Source of the DNA: Actinomadura mexicana
Lineage (GTDB): Bacteria; Actinomycetota; Actinomycetes; Streptosporangiales; Streptosporangiaceae
Assembly (NCBI RefSeq): GCF_900188105.1
Contig: NZ_FZNP01000021.1
Location: 62,001-126,000 of the forward strand
Direction: 5' to 3'
DNA length: 64,000 nt
Below are positions 53,723-63,683 of this stretch, piece by piece; position 1 is the stretch's first letter, and each line of letters starts with the position of its first letter. A model generated the notes under the pieces. It was not told the DNA's origin, made no database searches, and worked only from the letters and a program-made list of their open reading frames with translations. Position numbers and translations under genes: made by a program.

Positions 53723-54574
53723 TCAGGTCAGCACGCGCTTGGTGAAGGTGCGGGTCGCCGCCCACGTCAGCAGGACCGTCCCGGCGACGATGGCGAGCAT
53801 GAACGCCCACACCGGCATGTGCGGGATCTCGGGCGTGAGCGCGCTGCGCAGCCCCTCGCTCACGTACACCAGCGGGTTGAACAGGCTGACGATCTGCAGC
53901 CAGCGGATGTTGTCCAGCGCCGACCAGGGGTAGTAGACGCAGCCGAGCATCGTCATGGGCAGCAGGACTATCGCGAACAGCATCTGGACCTTCTGCGGGT
54001 TCATCAGGGTCCCCAGCAGCAGCCCGCCGGACGCCGACATCAGCGCCCCGACCACCATCACCGCGATCAGAACCGGCCAGTTGTCCACGTGCACCTCGGG
54101 CGACTGGCCGTCGGCGTGGATGAACAGCACGGCGGGGAACACCAGCAGCCCGCCGATCAGGCCCTGCACCGCCGCCGCGATGATCTTCTGCACGGCCAGC
54201 AGCGGCACCGGAACCGGCGCCAGCGCCCGGTCGGTGATCGACTTCTGCCAGTTCAGCTCCATCATCAGCGGGAAGATCACCGCCATCATCGCCTGCATGA
54301 TGATCGACGAGCCGACGAGCCCGGGCAGCAGGATGGTGGAGAACGTCGGCCCGCCCGGCCCGCCCGCCATGGCGCCGCCGCCCAGCTTCGGCAGCACGTA
54401 GGCGAACACGAACACGAACATGACCGGCTGCACCAGCACCCGGACGAACGTCGACAGGAAGTTCTTGCGCATGACCAGCACCTCGCGCGCCATCATCGCG
54501 GCGAACGTGCGGGGGACGGTGGCCCGCGCCGGGGGAGGCGGCGCCAGGACGGCGGGAGCGGCGGTGGCGGTCAT
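53723..54574 (-). CDS. ABC-2 type transporter permease (DrrB-like)
   Basis: This 283-residue protein starts at ATG 54574, overlapping the ATPase stop by four bases. After a short Ala/Pro-rich start, about six hydrophobic segments occur: FVRVLVQPVMFVFVFAYVLPKL, then ILLPGLVGSSIIMQAMMAVI, GLIGGLLVFPAVLFI, VLIAVMVVGALMSASGGLLLG, IVLLPMTMLGCVYY, and the last near the end. This is the fold of DrrB/ABC-2 drug-export permeases. With the ATPase it should form an exporter in the membrane. Confidence 0.92.
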   Translation of the reverse strand: MTATAAPAVLAPPPPARATVPRTFAAMMAREVLVMRKNFLSTFVRVLVQPVMFVFVFAYVLPKLGGGAMAGGPGGPTFSTILLPGLVGSSIIMQAMMAVIFPLMMELNWQKSITDRALAPVPVPLLAVQKIIAAAVQGLIGGLLVFPAVLFIHADGQSPEVHVDNWPVLIAVMVVGALMSASGGLLLGTLMNPQKVQMLFAIVLLPMTMLGCVYYPWSALDNIRWLQIVSLFNPLVYVSEGLRSALTPEIPHMPVWAFMLAIVAGTVLLTWAATRTFTKRVLT

Positions 54575-55539
54575 TCGCGGTAGTCCCTTCCGGTGAGGGT
54601 GAGGAAGACGGTCTCCAGGCTCGGGCGAAGCTGGGTGGCGTCGGTGACGCCGACACCGGCGGCCGAGCCGATCGTGACGAGCTCGCCGAGGATCCCCTCG
54701 GGCTCGGCGGCGAACACGCGCACCTGGCCGTCGTTGACCTCGACCTTGCTGATTCCCTCTCTGTCGCCGAGGGCCTTGATCCCGTCCGGGGCGGGGGAGT
54801 CGTAGGTCACGGTGATGACCGTGTCGGCGCCGGCGCTGGACTTCAGCTGGTCCACCGTGCCGCTGGCGAGGACCCTTCCGTGGTCGACGACCGCGACCCG
54901 GTCGCAGAGCGCCTCGGCCTCTTCCATGTAGTGGGTGGTGAGCAGGATCGTCTGCCCGCCCGCCTGCAGCCCCCGCAGCACCTCCCAGAGGTTGGTGCGG
55001 GTCTGGGGGTCGAGCCCGGCTGTCGGCTCGTCCAGGAAGAGCACCTCGGGGCCGTGCACCAGGGCGCGGCAGATCATCACGCGCTTGGCCTGCCCGCCGG
55101 AGATCTCGAACGGGTTGCCGCCGCGCTGCTCGGTCAGCCCGAACAGCTCCAGCAGCTCGGCGGCGCGCTTGCGGGCGTCCCGCGCGCCGAGCCCGAAGTA
55201 CCGGCCGCGGAACTCCAGGTTCTCCGCGACGGTGAGGTCGCTGTCGAGGGTGTTGTTCTGCGAGACCACGCCGATGCGGCGCTTGATCTCGACGGCGTCC
55301 TTGACGACGTCCAGGCCGGACACGCTAGCGGTGCCGCCGGTCGGGACGACGAGCGTGGTGAGCATGCCGATGGTGGTCGACTTGCCCGCGCCGTTCGGGC
55401 CGAGCAGGCCGAAGAACTCGCCGCGCGGGACGTCCAGGTCGATGCCCTGGACGGCGGGCACCGCGGGACGCGGGCCGGACGCGGGATAGGTCTTCTTCAG
55501 GCCGACCGTGCGAACGGCGGTTTCGGGGGGATGGGTCAC
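54571..55539 (-). CDS. ABC transporter ATP-binding protein (DrrA-like)
   Basis: GTG 55539 in an overlap with the MarR stop gives 322 residues. Walker A is GLLGPNGAGKSTTIGML, the signature is ISGGQAKRVMICRALVHG, and Walker B is VLFLDEPTAGLD. The C-terminal extension (about 225-322) is typical of DrrA-type ATPases (daunorubicin resistance). It powers the permease. The three genes marR-ATPase-permease form one minus-strand operon with 4-nt overlaps. Confidence 0.94.
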   Translation of the reverse strand: MTHPPETAVRTVGLKKTYPASGPRPAVPAVQGIDLDVPRGEFFGLLGPNGAGKSTTIGMLTTLVVPTGGTASVSGLDVVKDAVEIKRRIGVVSQNNTLDSDLTVAENLEFRGRYFGLGARDARKRAAELLELFGLTEQRGGNPFEISGGQAKRVMICRALVHGPEVLFLDEPTAGLDPQTRTNLWEVLRGLQAGGQTILLTTHYMEEAEALCDRVAVVDHGRVLASGTVDQLKSSAGADTVITVTYDSPAPDGIKALGDREGISKVEVNDGQVRVFAAEPEGILGELVTIGSAAGVGVTDATQLRPSLETVFLTLTGRDYRE

Positions 55540-56033
55540 GCGCCGTCTCCCTTCGCTTTCTCGTCGGGGGAGTAGTTCTCGAATTTGTGGATCAGAGTGA
55601 GCAGGAACCCGCGGACGGCCGCCTCGTCCTCCTGCTCGACGACGTCGTAGAGGCGGGCGAGGTCGCGGCCGATGGGGCCGGACTTCTCGGCCAGGAACCG
55701 CCGGCCGGAGTCGGTGATGAGCACCATCACGCCGCGCCGGTCCCGGTAGGAGCGCTCGCGCCGCACGTGCCCGTAGCGTTCCAGCGTGTCGACGACCGAG
55801 GTGACCGTGGCGGGGGTCACCATCAGGCGCTTGGCCACCTCGCCGGGGCGCAGGCCGTTCTCGGTGATGAGCAGGCGCAGCAGGAAGAAGCCCGTCGGGC
55901 TGATGCCGTGCCGCTCGATGATGCGCCAGACGATCGGGCCGGACAACCGGGACGCGACGCCGAAGAGCAGTCCGATGTTCCACTCCTCGACGGGCCCGAA
56001 CGCCTTCAGGTCGCCGAGACCGATGTTCTCCAT
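55536..56033 (-). CDS. MarR-family transcriptional regulator
   Basis: ATG 56033 gives 165 residues; an in-frame start at 56069 is possible. The winged helix-turn-helix is LRLLITENGLRPGEVAKRLMVTPATVTSVVDTLERYGHVRRERSYRDRRGVMVLITDSG, with wing residues DRR. The N- and C-terminal helices form the dimer. It is the first gene of the exporter operon, so it probably represses it until a ligand binds. No typical ribosome site precedes the ATG, so a leaderless transcript is possible. Confidence 0.92.
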   Translation of the reverse strand: MENIGLGDLKAFGPVEEWNIGLLFGVASRLSGPIVWRIIERHGISPTGFFLLRLLITENGLRPGEVAKRLMVTPATVTSVVDTLERYGHVRRERSYRDRRGVMVLITDSGRRFLAEKSGPIGRDLARLYDVVEQEDEAAVRGFLLTLIHKFENYSPDEKAKGDGA

Positions 56034-56073
56034 GCGAGCGATGTTAGAGCACTGATGTTTAGCGAGCAAACCT

Positions 56074-56091
56074 TTAGCTACCTAAGTACTT
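56074..56091. promoter_or_regulatory. Candidate MarR operator upstream of the exporter operon
   Basis: TTAGCTACCTAA (56074-56085) has matched TTAG and CTAA arms and is followed by the palindrome AAGTACTT (56084-56091). The surrounding 40 bases are AT-rich for this genome. GCTAAA occurs twice on the minus strand, about 19 bases apart. It lies 40 bases upstream of the MarR ATG. Confidence 0.5.
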
Positions 56092-56136
56092 CGGCTGTGG
56101 CCCTCGTCTCAGCGGCGTGAAAGACGTCATTCGTCG

Positions 56137-56166
56137 TTGCATAGGAATCCAGCCTCATGCATACTC
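56137..56166 (+). promoter_or_regulatory. argC promoter and candidate ArgR (ARG box) sites
   Basis: TTGCAT at 56137-56142 and CATACT at 56160-56165 have 17-nt spacing and look like -35/-10. Both hexamers are part of TTGCATA and CATGCATA elements, which resemble actinomycete ARG boxes built on TGCAT. ArgR, encoded downstream, could block the promoter. The argC start is about 31 bases after the -10. Confidence 0.5.
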
Positions 56167-56196
56167 TTGCTTGACGTGAGGGAAGGGCGAGTGGAC

Positions 56197-57225
56197 ATGG
56201 GAATCCGGACGGCGGTCGCCGGCGCCAGCGGTTACGCGGGCGGCGAGGTGCTGCGCATCCTGGCGGGACATCCAGAGTTCGAGATCGGCGCGCTGACGGC
56301 GGGCTCCAACGCGGGCGCCGAGCTCGGCGCGCACCAGCCCCACCTGCGATCCCTGGCCGGACGCGTCCTGGAGGAGACCACCCCCCGCACGCTCTCCGGC
56401 CACGACGTGGTGTTCCTGGCGCTGCCGCACGGCCGGTCCGGGCCGCTCGCCGAGCAGCTGGGCGAGGACGTCCTGGTCATCGACTGCGGTGCCGACCACC
56501 GGCTCGCCGACCCGGGCGACTGGGAGCGGTTCTACGGCACCCCCCACGCGGGCACCTGGCCCTACGGGCTGCCCGAACTGCCCGGCCACCGCGACGCGCT
56601 GCGCGCCACGAGGCGCGTCGCCGTTCCCGGCTGCTACCCCACGGCGGTCTCGCTCGCGATGTTCCCGGCACTCGCCGCGGGCCTCGCCGAACCCGACGTC
56701 GTCGTGGTCGCGGCGTCGGGGACCTCCGGCGCCGGACGGGCTCTCAAGACGCACCTGCTGGGCAGCGAGGTGATGGGCTCGGTGTCCGCCTACGCCGTCG
56801 GGGGCACGCATAGGCATACGCCCGAAATGATCCAGAACCTCAGCGCGGCGGCGGGGGAGCCGGTCTCGGTCTCCTTCACCCCGACGCTCGCGCCGATGAG
56901 CCGCGGCATCCTCGCCACCTGCACGGCGAAGGCACGTCCCGGCGTCACCGCCGCCTCGCTGCGCGCCGCCTACGAGCAGGCGTACGCGGGCGAGCCGTTC
57001 CTCGGGCTGCTGCCGGAGGGGCAGTGGCCCGCCACGTCCATGACCCTCGGCGCGAACACCGTCCTCGTCCAGGTCGCGCTGGACGAGGCGGCCGGCCGCC
57101 TCGTGGTGGTCGCCGCCGTCGACAACCTCGCCAAGGGCACCGCGGGCGGCGCGGTGCAGAGCGCCAACCTCGCCCTCGGCCTCCCGGAAGAACTCGGGCT
57201 GACCACGATCGGAGTGTCCCCTTGA
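56197..57225 (+). CDS. argC: N-acetyl-gamma-glutamyl-phosphate reductase
   Basis: ATG 56197 gives 342 residues; GTG 56191 is an alternative with tighter spacing to GGAAGGG. TAVAGASGYAGGEVLRIL is the NADP loop. VAVPGCYPTAVSLAM holds the catalytic cysteine, and the histidine is in the GGTHRHTPEMIQ segment. It makes N-acetylglutamate semialdehyde in arginine synthesis. It leads a tight operon with argJ-B-D-F-R. Confidence 0.96.
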   Translation: MGIRTAVAGASGYAGGEVLRILAGHPEFEIGALTAGSNAGAELGAHQPHLRSLAGRVLEETTPRTLSGHDVVFLALPHGRSGPLAEQLGEDVLVIDCGADHRLADPGDWERFYGTPHAGTWPYGLPELPGHRDALRATRRVAVPGCYPTAVSLAMFPALAAGLAEPDVVVVAASGTSGAGRALKTHLLGSEVMGSVSAYAVGGTHRHTPEMIQNLSAAAGEPVSVSFTPTLAPMSRGILATCTAKARPGVTAASLRAAYEQAYAGEPFLGLLPEGQWPATSMTLGANTVLVQVALDEAAGRLVVVAAVDNLAKGTAGGAVQSANLALGLPEELGLTTIGVSP

Positions 57226-58379
57226 GCGTCACCGCCCCCCGGGGTTTCCGCGCCGCCGGCGTCGTCGCCGGGCTGAAGGACAGCGGCAGCCGCGACCTGG
57301 CCCTCGTCGTCAACGACGGCCCGTCCCGCGCGGCCGCCGGCGTCTTCACCCGCAACCGTGTGCGGGCCGCGCCCGTCCTGTGGTCAGAGCAGGTCCTCAA
57401 GGGCGCCCGCGTCCGCGCCGTCGTGCTGAACGCGGGCGGCGCCAACGCCTGCACCGGCGCCCCCGGCTTCCAGGACACCCACGCCACCGCCGAGAAGGCC
57501 GCCGAGGTGCTGGACGACTCGGCGGGCGAGATCGCCGTCTGCTCCACCGGGCTGATCGGTGAGCGGCTGCCGATGGACCTGCTGCTGACCGGCGTCGACA
57601 AGGCCGCCGCGGAGCTGTCGCGCGGGGACGGCGGGCTCGCCGCCGCCGACGCGATCCGCACCACCGACACCGTCGCCAAGATCTCCTTCCGGCAGGGCGC
57701 CGGCGGCTACATGATCGGCGCGATGGCCAAGGGCGCGGGCATGCTCGCCCCGTCCCTGGCCACCATGCTCTGCGTCATCACCACCGACGCCGACCTGCCC
57801 GCCGCGGCGCTCGACCGGGCGCTGCGCGCTGCCACCGGCGCCACCCTCGACCGGCTCGACGCCGACGGGTGCATGTCCACCAACGACACCGTGCTGCTGC
57901 TCGCCTCGGGCGCCGCCGAGGTCGTCCCGGACGAGGAGGAGTTCACCGCGCTGCTGACCGAGGTGTGCGGCGACCTCACCCGGCAGCTGCTCGTGGACGC
58001 CGAGGGCGCGTCCAAGGCCATCGCGATCGAGGTCGTCGGCGCCGCGTCCGAGGACGACGCGGTCACGGTCGGCCGCTCCGTCGCCCGCAACAACCTGCTC
58101 AAGTGCGCCATCCACGGTGAGGACCCCAACTGGGGCCGGGTGCTGTCGGCCGTCGGCACCACCGACGCGGTGTTCGAGCCCGACCACCTCAACGTCGCCA
58201 TCAACGGCGTGTGGGTGTGCCGGAACGGCTCGTTCGGCGACGACCGCGACAAGGTCGACCTGCGCCCCCGCGACGTGACGATCACCGTCGACCTGTCCGC
58301 CGGCCCGCACAGCGCCACCGTCTGGACGACCGACCTCACCGCCGACTACGTCCACGAGAACTCGGCGTACTCCACGTGA
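57222..58379 (+). CDS. argJ: Bifunctional ornithine acetyltransferase/N-acetylglutamate synthase
   Basis: TTG 57222 overlaps the argC stop (TTGA) and gives 385 residues. ArgJ self-cleaves before a catalytic threonine: KGAGMLAPSLATMLCVITTDAD places the nucleophile Thr in ATMLC. GFRAAGVVAGLKDSGSRDLALVV and LKCAIHGEDPNWGR are family blocks. It recycles the acetyl group from N-acetylornithine to glutamate. Confidence 0.96.
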   Translation: MSVTAPRGFRAAGVVAGLKDSGSRDLALVVNDGPSRAAAGVFTRNRVRAAPVLWSEQVLKGARVRAVVLNAGGANACTGAPGFQDTHATAEKAAEVLDDSAGEIAVCSTGLIGERLPMDLLLTGVDKAAAELSRGDGGLAAADAIRTTDTVAKISFRQGAGGYMIGAMAKGAGMLAPSLATMLCVITTDADLPAAALDRALRAATGATLDRLDADGCMSTNDTVLLLASGAAEVVPDEEEFTALLTEVCGDLTRQLLVDAEGASKAIAIEVVGAASEDDAVTVGRSVARNNLLKCAIHGEDPNWGRVLSAVGTTDAVFEPDHLNVAINGVWVCRNGSFGDDRDKVDLRPRDVTITVDLSAGPHSATVWTTDLTADYVHENSAYST

Positions 58380-59314
58380 GCGCCGTCACCCCGGGCGCGC
58401 AGATGCGCAAGAACCGGCAGGGCGTCATGGACAAGGCCGAGACCCTGATCAAGGCGCTGCCATGGCTGGAGCGCTTCCACGGCAAGACCGTGGTGATCAA
58501 GTACGGCGGTCACGCGATGACCGACGAGCGGCTGCGGCACTCCTTCGCCGAGGACGTGGTGTTCCTGCGCTACGCCGGGCTGAAGCCCGTGGTCGTGCAC
58601 GGCGGCGGTCCGCAGATCAACGCGGCGCTGGCCCGCAACGGCATCGACTCGACGTTCACCGCCGGGCTGCGGGTCACCACCCCGGAGGCCATGGAGGTCG
58701 TCCGGATGGTGCTGACCGGGCAGGTCCAGCGCGACGTCGTCGGTCTGATCAACCGGCACGGCCCGTTCGCGCTCGGCATGTCCGGCGAGGACGCGAACCT
58801 TCTCACCGCCGAGCGCAAGCACGCGGTCGTGGACGGCGCGCCCGTCGACATCGGCCAGGTCGGCGAGATCGTCGAGGTGCAGGTCGGGGCCTTGCGGGCG
58901 CTGCTGGACGACGGCCGCATCCCGGTCATCTCCAGCGTCGCGCGCGGCGACGGCGGCGAGGTCTACAACGTCAACGCCGACACGGCGGCCGCCGCGCTGG
59001 CCGTCGCGCTGGACGCGGCGAAGCTCGTCGTCCTCACCGACGTCGAGGGCCTCTACGCGGACTGGCCGGACAGCGACGACGTCATCGACCGGCTCACCGC
59101 CGACGAGCTGGCCGTCCTGCTGCCGGACCTGTCGGCGGGGATGGTGCCCAAGATGGAGGCCTGCCTGGCGGCCGTGCGCGGCGGCGTCCCGCAGGCCCAC
59201 GTCCTCGACGGCAGGGTCCTGCACTCGCTGCTGCTGGAGATCTTCACCGACGAAGGGATCGGAACGATGGTGCTGCCCAGCCTTCCGGGGGCCGTCGGGG
59301 TGGAGGAGGAATGA
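58376..59314 (+). CDS. argB: Acetylglutamate kinase
   Basis: GTG 58376 in a GTGA overlap gives 312 residues. The amino-acid kinase fold shows VVIKYGGHAM (phosphate), VVVHGGGPQINAAL, NVNADTAAAALAVAL and LTDVEGLYADWPD. It phosphorylates N-acetylglutamate and is often the arginine-inhibited step. An N-terminal extension of about 15 residues precedes the core and may mediate hexamerisation in arginine-sensitive enzymes. The end is GVEEE, overlapping a downstream ATGA. Confidence 0.95.
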   Translation: MSAVTPGAQMRKNRQGVMDKAETLIKALPWLERFHGKTVVIKYGGHAMTDERLRHSFAEDVVFLRYAGLKPVVVHGGGPQINAALARNGIDSTFTAGLRVTTPEAMEVVRMVLTGQVQRDVVGLINRHGPFALGMSGEDANLLTAERKHAVVDGAPVDIGQVGEIVEVQVGALRALLDDGRIPVISSVARGDGGEVYNVNADTAAAALAVALDAAKLVVLTDVEGLYADWPDSDDVIDRLTADELAVLLPDLSAGMVPKMEACLAAVRGGVPQAHVLDGRVLHSLLLEIFTDEGIGTMVLPSLPGAVGVEEE

Positions 59315-59364
59315 GCGAAGCGAACCGGAAGGTGCGGGGGCCGTCCCCGAAGGGAGGAGGCCTC
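59311..59364 (+). repeat. 54-nt start-region module at the argB/argD junction
   Basis: This 54-nt unit starts at the ATGA overlap (ATGAGCGAAGCGAACCGG). It continues with a G-run and C-run (CGGGG, loop GCCGT, CCCCG) and ends AAGGGAGGAGGCCTC before GTG 59365. Length, order and the AGCGAACCGG core match the ruvB units. Unlike them it is single-copy. Confidence 0.7.
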
Positions 59365-60558
59365 GTGAGCGATCTGAGGGAACGGTTCGAGGCGGCGTTC
59401 ATGCCGAACTACGGTGTTCCGCCCGTGGCGCTCGCGCGCGGCGAGGGCTGCCGGGTCTGGGACACCGACGGCCGCGAGTACCTCGACCTCATCGCGGGGA
59501 TCGCGGTCAGCTCGCTCGGGCACGCCCACCCCGCGCTCGTCGAGGCGGTGTCGTCCCAGGCGGCGACGCTCGCCCACACGTCCAACCTCTTCCTGAACGA
59601 GCCGGAGGTGCTGCTCGCCGAGCGGCTGCGGGAGCTGCTGGGCTGCGACGGGAAGGTCTTCCTCGCGAACAGCGGGACCGAGGCCAACGAGTGCGCGCTC
59701 AAACTCGCCATTAAGTACGGGAAGACGAACGGGCGCCCGTACTTCGTCGCGGCCGAGAACGGCTTCCACGGCCGGACGCTCGGCGCCCTGAGCCTGACGG
59801 GCAAGACGGCGATCCGGGAGCCGTTCGGGCCGTTCGCGATCGACGTCCGGTTCGTCCCGTACGGGGACGCGGGCGCGCTCAAGGCCGCGGTGGACGAGGA
59901 CTGCGCGGCGGTGTTCCTGGAGCCCACGCAGGGCGAGGCCGGCGTCGTCCCGCCGCCGAACGGGTACTTCGCCGCCGTCCGCCAGATCTGCGACGCGGCG
60001 GGCGCGCTGTTCGTCGCCGACGAGATCCAGTCCGCGATCGGCCGCACCGGCGCCTGGTTCGCGTTCGAGCACGAGAACGCCAAGCCCGACGTCCTCACCC
60101 TCGCCAAGGGACTCGGCGGCGGCCTGCCGATCGGGGCGTGCGTCGCCTTCGGTCCGCACGGCGGCCTGTTCGCCAAGGGCGACCACGGCAGCACGTTCGG
60201 CGGCAACCCGGTGGCCGCGGCGGCGGCCCTCGCCGTCCTCACCACCATCGAGAAGGACGGCCTGCTCGCCAACGCCGCCTCCGTGGGGGAGGCCCTCGCC
60301 GCCGGGCTCGACGCGGTCGACCACCCGCTGTTCGCGGGCGTGCGGGGCCGCGGGCTGTGGCGGGCGGCCGTGCTGACCGGGCCGCACGCGGCCGCCGTGG
60401 AGGCCGCCGCACGCGACGCCGGCTTCCTCGTCAACGCGCTCCAGCCGGACGCGGTGCGCCTCGCCCCGCCGCTGATCCTCACCGCCGAGCAGGCGGGCTC
60501 GTTCGCCGAGGCGTTCCCCGGTATCCTCGACGCCGCTTCCCCTGAGCAGGAGAACTGA
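59365..60558 (+). CDS. argD: Acetylornithine aminotransferase
   Basis: GTG 59365, four bases after GGGAGGAGG, gives 397 residues beginning MSDLRERFEAAFMPNYGVPPV, a normal ArgD start. The ATGA start at 59311 would add 18 residues from the inserted module. PLP-enzyme motifs are NSGTEANECALKLA, NGFHGRTLGALSLTG, VADEIQSAIGRTG, TLAKGLGGGLPIG with the PLP lysine, and GSTFGGNPVAAAA. It converts N-acetylglutamate semialdehyde to N-acetylornithine. Confidence 0.95.
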   Translation: MSDLRERFEAAFMPNYGVPPVALARGEGCRVWDTDGREYLDLIAGIAVSSLGHAHPALVEAVSSQAATLAHTSNLFLNEPEVLLAERLRELLGCDGKVFLANSGTEANECALKLAIKYGKTNGRPYFVAAENGFHGRTLGALSLTGKTAIREPFGPFAIDVRFVPYGDAGALKAAVDEDCAAVFLEPTQGEAGVVPPPNGYFAAVRQICDAAGALFVADEIQSAIGRTGAWFAFEHENAKPDVLTLAKGLGGGLPIGACVAFGPHGGLFAKGDHGSTFGGNPVAAAAALAVLTTIEKDGLLANAASVGEALAAGLDAVDHPLFAGVRGRGLWRAAVLTGPHAAAVEAAARDAGFLVNALQPDAVRLAPPLILTAEQAGSFAEAFPGILDAASPEQEN

Positions 60559-60560
60559 CC

Positions 60561-61478
60561 GTGACCAGGCACTTTCTGCGGGACGACGATCTCAGCCCCG
60601 GCGAGCAGGCCGAGGTCCTCGACCTCGCCGCGCAGGTGAAGAAGGACCGCTTCGGCCACCGGCCGCTGGAGGGCCCCCGCTCGGTGGCCGTGCTGTTCGA
60701 CAAGCCGTCCACCCGGACCCGGCTGTCGTTCGCCACCGGCATCGCCGAGCTCGGCGGCAACCCGCTGGTGATGGACGCGGGCACGAGCCAGCTCGGCCGC
60801 GGCGAGACCATCGCCGACACCGCCCGCGTCCTCGAACGCCAGGTCAGCGCCATCGTGTGGCGGACTGCCGGGCAGGAGCGCATCGAGGAGATGGCCGCCG
60901 GCACCACCGTCCCGGTCGTCAACGCGCTCACCGACGGGTTCCACCCCTGCCAGATCCTCGCCGACCTGCAGACCGTCCGGGAGGAGAAGGGCGGCCTCTC
61001 CGGCGTCACCCTCGCCTACTTCGGGGACGGCGCCAACAACATGGCGCACTCCTACCTGCTCGGCTGCGCCACCGCAGGGATGCACGTCCGGGTCGGCGCC
61101 CCCGCCTCCCAGCCGCCCGACCCCGCGGTCGTGAAACGCGCGAAGGAGATCGCGGCCACGACCGGCGGATCCGTGGCGGTCACCGCGGACGCCGCCGGAG
61201 CCGCCGCCGGAGCCGACGTCCTCGCCACCGACACGTGGGTGTCGATGGGCCAGGACGGCAAGGACACCTCGCTGTACGAGCCGTACTCGGTGACCGGGGA
61301 CCTGCTCGCCCTCGCCGATCCCGAGGCGATCGTCCTGCACTGCCTGCCCGCCTACCGCGGCAAGGAGATCGCCGCCTCCGTCCTCGACGGCCCGCGCAGC
61401 CGGGTGTGGGACGAGGCCGAGAACCGGCTGCACGCCCAGAAGGCGCTGCTCGTGTGGCTCCTGGAGCGCGCCCGGTGA
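60561..61478 (+). CDS. argF: Ornithine carbamoyltransferase
   Basis: GTG 60561 after CAGGAGA gives 305 residues. The carbamoyl-phosphate loop is FDKPSTRTRLSFATGIAELGG. FHPCQILADLQTVRE and ALADPEAIVLHCLPAYRGKEI provide the ornithine-binding and HCLP motifs. It forms citrulline. The stop overlaps argR by GTGA. Confidence 0.96.
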   Translation: MTRHFLRDDDLSPGEQAEVLDLAAQVKKDRFGHRPLEGPRSVAVLFDKPSTRTRLSFATGIAELGGNPLVMDAGTSQLGRGETIADTARVLERQVSAIVWRTAGQERIEEMAAGTTVPVVNALTDGFHPCQILADLQTVREEKGGLSGVTLAYFGDGANNMAHSYLLGCATAGMHVRVGAPASQPPDPAVVKRAKEIAATTGGSVAVTADAAGAAAGADVLATDTWVSMGQDGKDTSLYEPYSVTGDLLALADPEAIVLHCLPAYRGKEIAASVLDGPRSRVWDEAENRLHAQKALLVWLLERAR

Positions 61479-62026
61479 CCACCCCCATGACCAAGGCCGC
61501 GCGGCACGCACGGGTGATCGACCTGCTGACCCGGCACCCCGTCCACTCGCAGGGCGAGCTCGCCAAGCTCCTCGGCGACGAGGGCGTCGAGGTCACCCAG
61601 GCCACGCTGTCCCGCGACCTGGTCGAGATCGGCGCGGTGAAGCTGCGCGCCGACGACGGCAGCCTGATCTACGCCGTGCCCGGCGAGGGCGGCGAGCGGA
61701 TCCGCCGCGCCCGCACCGGCGCGGCCGAGACCTTCACCGGGCGGCTCTCCCGGCTCGCCGCCGAACTGCTCGTCTCGGCCGAGGCGTCGGCGAACCTGGT
61801 CATGGTGCGGACCCCGCCGGGCGCCGCCCAGTACCTGGCCTCGGCGATCGACCACGCCGAATGGCAGTCCATCCTCGGCACCGTCGCGGGCGACGACTCG
61901 ATCCTCGTCATCGCCCGCGACCCGCACGGCGGGGAGGACGTCGCCCAGGCGCTGCTGCGGCTGACCGTTACGCGCGAGCGACGAACCCAGGGGCCGCCGG
62001 GCGGCCCCGACTCCGGCCCGTCCTGA
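61475..62026 (+). CDS. argR: Arginine repressor ArgR
   Basis: GTG 61475 in the overlap gives 183 residues (ATG 61487 also in frame). The N-terminal winged helix is HARVIDLLTRHPVHSQGELAKLLGDEGVEVTQATLSRDLVEIGAVKLR. The C-terminal hexamer/arginine-binding half includes NLVMVRTPPGAAQYLASAIDHAEWQSILGTVAGDDSILVIAR. It should bind the ARG boxes upstream of argC. The last 20 residues are a Pro/Gly tail. Confidence 0.95.
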   Translation: MTTPMTKAARHARVIDLLTRHPVHSQGELAKLLGDEGVEVTQATLSRDLVEIGAVKLRADDGSLIYAVPGEGGERIRRARTGAAETFTGRLSRLAAELLVSAEASANLVMVRTPPGAAQYLASAIDHAEWQSILGTVAGDDSILVIARDPHGGEDVAQALLRLTVTRERRTQGPPGGPDSGPS

Positions 62027-62176
62027 CCCGCGGGACGCGGTGGATTCGCCGTACGCTGTTGCGGACGCCGGCTCCGCGGCGTCCCACGCGGGTGCGTCCT
62101 GCCGTATCCGGCAGGGGGCGGCGTGGTGAGATGGCAGTTGACCGAACGACCAGTGGTGGGAAGTAGAGGATTCTCT

Positions 62177-63595
<1,419 letters not shown>

Positions 63596-63606
63596 CCCGG
63601 CGGGAA

Positions 63607-63637
63607 GGGGGCGGCCGCCAGGGTGCGGACCGCCCCC
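63607..63637. terminator. Hairpin after argH
   Basis: GGGGGCGG (63607-63614) pairs with CCGCCCCC (63630-63637) with a 15-nt loop. It starts 12 bases after the argH stop. No T-tail follows. Confidence 0.45.
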
Positions 63638-63683
63638 TAGGCTGGTGGACCGGCGAAGCTGTCCCCTAGACCACGGTGAGGCG

